In this document: positions 13,083 through 14,515 of the stretch, piece by piece | Numbering within the stretch: position 1 is the stretch's first letter | How the letters are laid out: each line of letters begins with the position of its first letter | Assembly (NCBI GenBank): GCA_943354525.1 | Contig: CALRCI010000012.1 | Location: forward strand, 1 to 14,515 | Origin: Candidatus Nomurabacteria bacterium | GTDB taxonomy: Bacteria; Patescibacteriota; Minisyncoccia; Phycocordibacterales; UBA9973 | DNA: 14,515 bases | Direction: 5' to 3' | Translations under genes and position numbers: made by a program | Notes under the pieces: generated by a model | What the model was told of the DNA's origin: nothing | Seen by the model: only the letters and a program-made list of their open reading frames with translations | Databases searched by the model: none

Positions 13083-13334
13083 CTAATCAGTTTCCACAGT
13101 TTCGGTGCGGTCACGAAGTGCATCTGTGAGCGCACGGTTGTAGCTTTTGAATTCTGCCGGATTAAACAGTCCCTCGCACTCTGCGCTTACCATGAAGCGT
13201 TGTACGTCTTCAATTTCTGTTGCAGATGATTCGGAGAGCTGTTCGATGAGCTGTGCTTTGAGCGCTTGCGTACCGTGACCATTGCTCTTCTTGATGGCCA
13301 CAATCTCGTCGAGGAGTTGTTTGATTGATTTCAT
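13083..13334 (-). CDS. Small hypothetical protein (83 aa)
   Basis: No family recognised. It is soluble, with no signal peptide or membrane segment. The first 35 residues (MKSIKQLLDEIVAIKK...) look helical, followed by QLIEQLSESSATEIEDVQRFMVSAECEGLFNPAEFKSYNRALTDALRD, also mainly helical and acidic; one cysteine (C53). The ATG at 13334 is supported by a good upstream promoter, and the gene runs convergently into the galE terminator. It is divergent from the DUF1653 gene, with the two start codons about 90 nt apart, so shared control is possible. Confidence 0.7.
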   Translation of the reverse strand: MKSIKQLLDEIVAIKKSNGHGTQALKAQLIEQLSESSATEIEDVQRFMVSAECEGLFNPAEFKSYNRALTDALRDRTETVETD

Positions 13335-13351
13335 ATTATTTTGTTTTTCTT

Positions 13352-13381
13352 CTTATAGCATAAAAAAGTGAGCTTTGTCAA
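13352..13381 (-). promoter_or_regulatory. Promoter TTGACA-N18-TATAAG with extended -10
   Basis: The minus strand has a perfect -35 TTGACA (13381-13376), an 18-nt spacer, TGC before the -10, and TATAAG (13357-13352). The leader to the ATG at 13334 is about 11 nt, with only a weak AAGAAG upstream. Confidence 0.7.
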
Positions 13382-13385
13382 TATA

Positions 13386-13414
13386 TTGGTCAGCATGTGT
13401 TTGTTTGATAGACT
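13386..13414 (+). promoter_or_regulatory. Promoter TTGGTC-N17-TAGACT of the DUF1653 gene
   Basis: The -35-like TTGGTC (13386-13391) and -10 TAGACT (13409-13414) are 17 nt apart. The -10 ends 9 nt before the ATG at 13424, so the leader is about 3 nt. No Shine-Dalgarno site is present. Confidence 0.5.
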
Positions 13415-13423
13415 GAAAAAGTC

Positions 13424-13741
13424 ATGGATATTCCCAAAAAAGGTTTCTACTATCATTACAAGCACGACCCGAACGGGCCAATGAATGAATATGCCTATGA
13501 AATAATGGGACTGGGACACCATACTGAAATTGAAGGACTTACTGAAAGTTTGATGGTCATGTATCGTCCAATATATGAATCGTCTGTCTACAAAGCTGGC
13601 AAACATTGGGATCTTCGCCCCGTGGCATCATTCATGGAGCCGGTGACCAAAGATGGCAAAACTTTTCCACGGTTTCAGAAAATCTCTGACCAAATAATCA
13701 TTGCCGAGCTTGCAAAAATCAGGGATCAGATGTACCCTTAA
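13424..13741 (+). CDS. DUF1653 domain protein (105 aa)
   Basis: Matches the DUF1653 pattern: GFYYHYKHD near the start, YEIMGLGHHTEIEGLTESLMVMYRPIYESS in the middle (family form: HTET-E-LVVYR-LY), then WDLRPVASFMEPVTKDGKTFPRFQKI (family form: WVRP--MF-E-V--DG---PRF). The domain is small, beta-rich and of unknown biochemical role; it is common in bacteria and sometimes fused to other domains. This copy has only the domain plus a short C-terminal helix (IAELAKIRDQMYP). The start at ATG 13424 fits the promoter spacing. A candidate small ORF follows 4 nt after the stop, then a strong terminator, so a two-cistron transcript is possible. Confidence 0.88.
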   Translation: MDIPKKGFYYHYKHDPNGPMNEYAYEIMGLGHHTEIEGLTESLMVMYRPIYESSVYKAGKHWDLRPVASFMEPVTKDGKTFPRFQKISDQIIIAELAKIRDQMYP

Positions 13742-13745
13742 AAAA

Positions 13746-13901
13746 ATGGTAATCAAGTGCCGTACTCCCAGGTTTCCGGACCCCGGACGAGGCAGCGGAA
13801 AACCATCATCCGGCGCGGACAAAACATACGAAATCATTTGTATGCCAACCCGGAGGTTGCCCGAAATGCCGGCAACAGACCTGTTCATCAGGGAACCCTA
13901 A
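13746..13901 (+). CDS. Candidate small protein (51 aa), or structured RNA region
   Basis: An ATG 4 nt after the DUF1653 stop opens a 51-codon frame that closes 4 nt before the terminator stem. The product begins MVIKCRTPRFPDPGRGSGKP, is rich in Pro, Arg and Gly, and has two cysteines; I recognise no family. The tight fit between neighbour and terminator favours a real cistron. Against it, there is no Shine-Dalgarno site, and AGG, rare in neighbouring genes, occurs three times. The same bases also hold several short stems (TCCGG/CCGGA, CATACGAA/TTTGTATG, AACC/GGTT, GTTGCC/GGCAAC, CCTG/CAGG), so a non-coding RNA is the alternative. Confidence 0.4.
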   Translation: MVIKCRTPRFPDPGRGSGKPSSGADKTYEIICMPTRRLPEMPATDLFIREP

Positions 13902-13905
13902 ATGC

Positions 13906-13944
13906 AAAGAGATGGAGCGCTGTAAGGCTTCATCTCTTTTTTAT
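13906..13944 (+). terminator. Strong intrinsic terminator upstream of uvrB
   Basis: A 13-bp stem pairs AAAGAGATGGAGC with GCTTCATCTCTTT, including one G-U pair, with loop GCTGTAAG and a T-rich tail. It separates the DUF1653 transcript from uvrB. Confidence 0.9.
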
Positions 13945-13965
13945 TTTCCCGAAATATCGTAGAGT

Positions 13966-13971
13966 AGGTGA
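13966..13971 (+). promoter_or_regulatory. Shine-Dalgarno AGGTGA of uvrB
   Basis: AGGTGA is complementary to UCACCU near the 16S 3' end but ends only 3 nt before the ATG at 13975, closer than usual. TAGAGT at 13960-13965 could be a -10 box giving a nearly leaderless transcript, in which case the Shine-Dalgarno would be mostly outside the mRNA. Confidence 0.45.
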
Positions 13972-13974
13972 GCA

Positions 13975-14515
13975 ATGCCAAATTTCAAACTCAAGTCCGA
14001 TTTCAAACCCGCAGGGGATCAGCCCGAAGCGATTTCGGAGTTGGTGAGCGGGCTCAAAAAAGGCCTGGAGAAACAGACCCTTCTCGGCGTCACCGGCTCG
14101 GGCAAGACGTTTACAATGGCGAATGTCATCGCGCAAATTGATAAGCCGACGCTCGTCATCGCGCACAACAAAACGCTCGCCGCTCAGCTCGCCCAGGAAT
14201 ACCGCGAATTTTTTCCCGATGCTGCCGTGCATTATTTCGTCTCGTACTACGACTTCTATCAGCCGGAAGCGTATTTGCCGGTGACCGACACGTATATCGA
14301 GAAAGACGCCCAGATCAATGAAGAAATCGATCGTCTTCGTCATGCGTCGACACAAGCACTTCTGACAAGAAAAAATGTCATCATCGTCGCATCAGTCTCG
14401 TGTATTTACGGTCTCGGTTCACCGAAGGAATATGAGAGTGAACATCTCATGCTTAAAATCGGCGACAAGATTTCTCGCAATGATTTGCTTAAGCGTCTCA
14501 TTGCAATTCATTTCG
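13975..14515 (+). CDS. uvrB: Excinuclease ABC subunit UvrB, 3' end outside window
   Basis: The damage-verifying helicase-like subunit of nucleotide excision repair; works with UvrA and UvrC. The visible 180 codons begin MPNFKLKSDFKPAGDQPEAI, the standard UvrB start. Walker A is GVTGSGKT at about residues 38-45. LVIAHNKTLAAQLAQEYREFFP follows (motif Ia region). The beta-hairpin region that clamps DNA is present: FVSYYDFYQPEAYLP, then DTYIEKDAQINEEIDRLRH at about residues 100-122. SVSCIYGLGSP is also typical. The frame is intact to the window end, about a quarter of the usual length (about 660). The gene is set off from upstream genes by a terminator. Confidence 0.97.
   Translation, partial: MPNFKLKSDFKPAGDQPEAISELVSGLKKGLEKQTLLGVTGSGKTFTMANVIAQIDKPTLVIAHNKTLAAQLAQEYREFFPDAAVHYFVSYYDFYQPEAYLPVTDTYIEKDAQINEEIDRLRHASTQALLTRKNVIIVASVSCIYGLGSPKEYESEHLMLKIGDKISRNDLLKRLIAIHF

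Noticed and set aside
13757..14047. 96-codon plus-strand ORF before and into uvrB
   Set aside because: It crosses the terminator stem and overlaps the well-supported start of uvrB in another frame.
1..14515. Recoded stop codon (UGA as glycine), as in some related phyla
   Set aside because: mreC ends with TGA at its natural C-terminus, overlapping the tgt start, and I noticed no in-frame TGA inside the conserved genes.

Overview
The window is bacterial and most likely comes from a Candidate Phyla Radiation / Patescibacteria genome of Parcubacteria type. This is inference from gene content and style. It holds a primary sigma factor with a lysine-rich N-terminal tail, a ProRS without the bacterial editing insertion, a Tgt with an unusual extra segment, and a cysteine-rich zinc-ribbon protein of a kind I associate with these phyla. 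Intergenic gaps are short. Start codons usually lie directly downstream of a -10 box instead of behind a Shine-Dalgarno site. TAA, TAG and TGA all act as stops (mreC ends in TGA), so the standard bacterial code fits.

Layout, left to right. (1) Bases 1-3310, plus strand: the 3' part of rpoD, a 573-residue zinc-ribbon protein, and a small coiled-coil protein. Three copies of one palindromic repeat flank the zinc-ribbon gene, and a bidirectional terminator closes the block. (2) Bases 3324-4480: a membrane-anchored DsbA-like thioredoxin on the minus strand whose two halves are in permuted order, and a divergently transcribed DUF378 membrane protein. (3) Bases 4481-4735: a long imperfect inverted repeat and tRNA-Thr(UGU) on the minus strand. 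(4) Bases 4775-6865, minus strand: the translation operon rpsB-tsf plus a small membrane protein, read from a clear promoter through a structured leader of about 160 nt. (5) Bases 6880-7606: an AT-rich gene for an exported protein of unknown function with its own promoter and terminator. (6) Bases 7609-13063, plus strand: proS, then a tight overlapping block mreB-mreC-tgt-galE ending in a terminator. (7) Bases 13083-13974: a small minus-strand hypothetical gene and a plus-strand DUF1653 gene with divergent promoters, followed by a possible 51-residue small protein or structured RNA and a strong terminator. (8) From 13975 to the window end: the 5' part of uvrB.

Most genes are housekeeping: transcription initiation (rpoD), translation (rpsB, tsf, proS, tRNA-Thr), tRNA modification (tgt), cell shape (mreB, mreC), surface sugar metabolism (galE) and DNA repair (uvrB). 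The most unusual items are the permuted DsbA-like protein, the zinc-ribbon protein with matching N- and C-terminal modules, the palindromic repeats beside that gene, a repeat-derived hairpin tract carried in frame inside tgt, and the leaderless promoter architecture. I see no CRISPR array, insertion sequence, prophage or rRNA gene.
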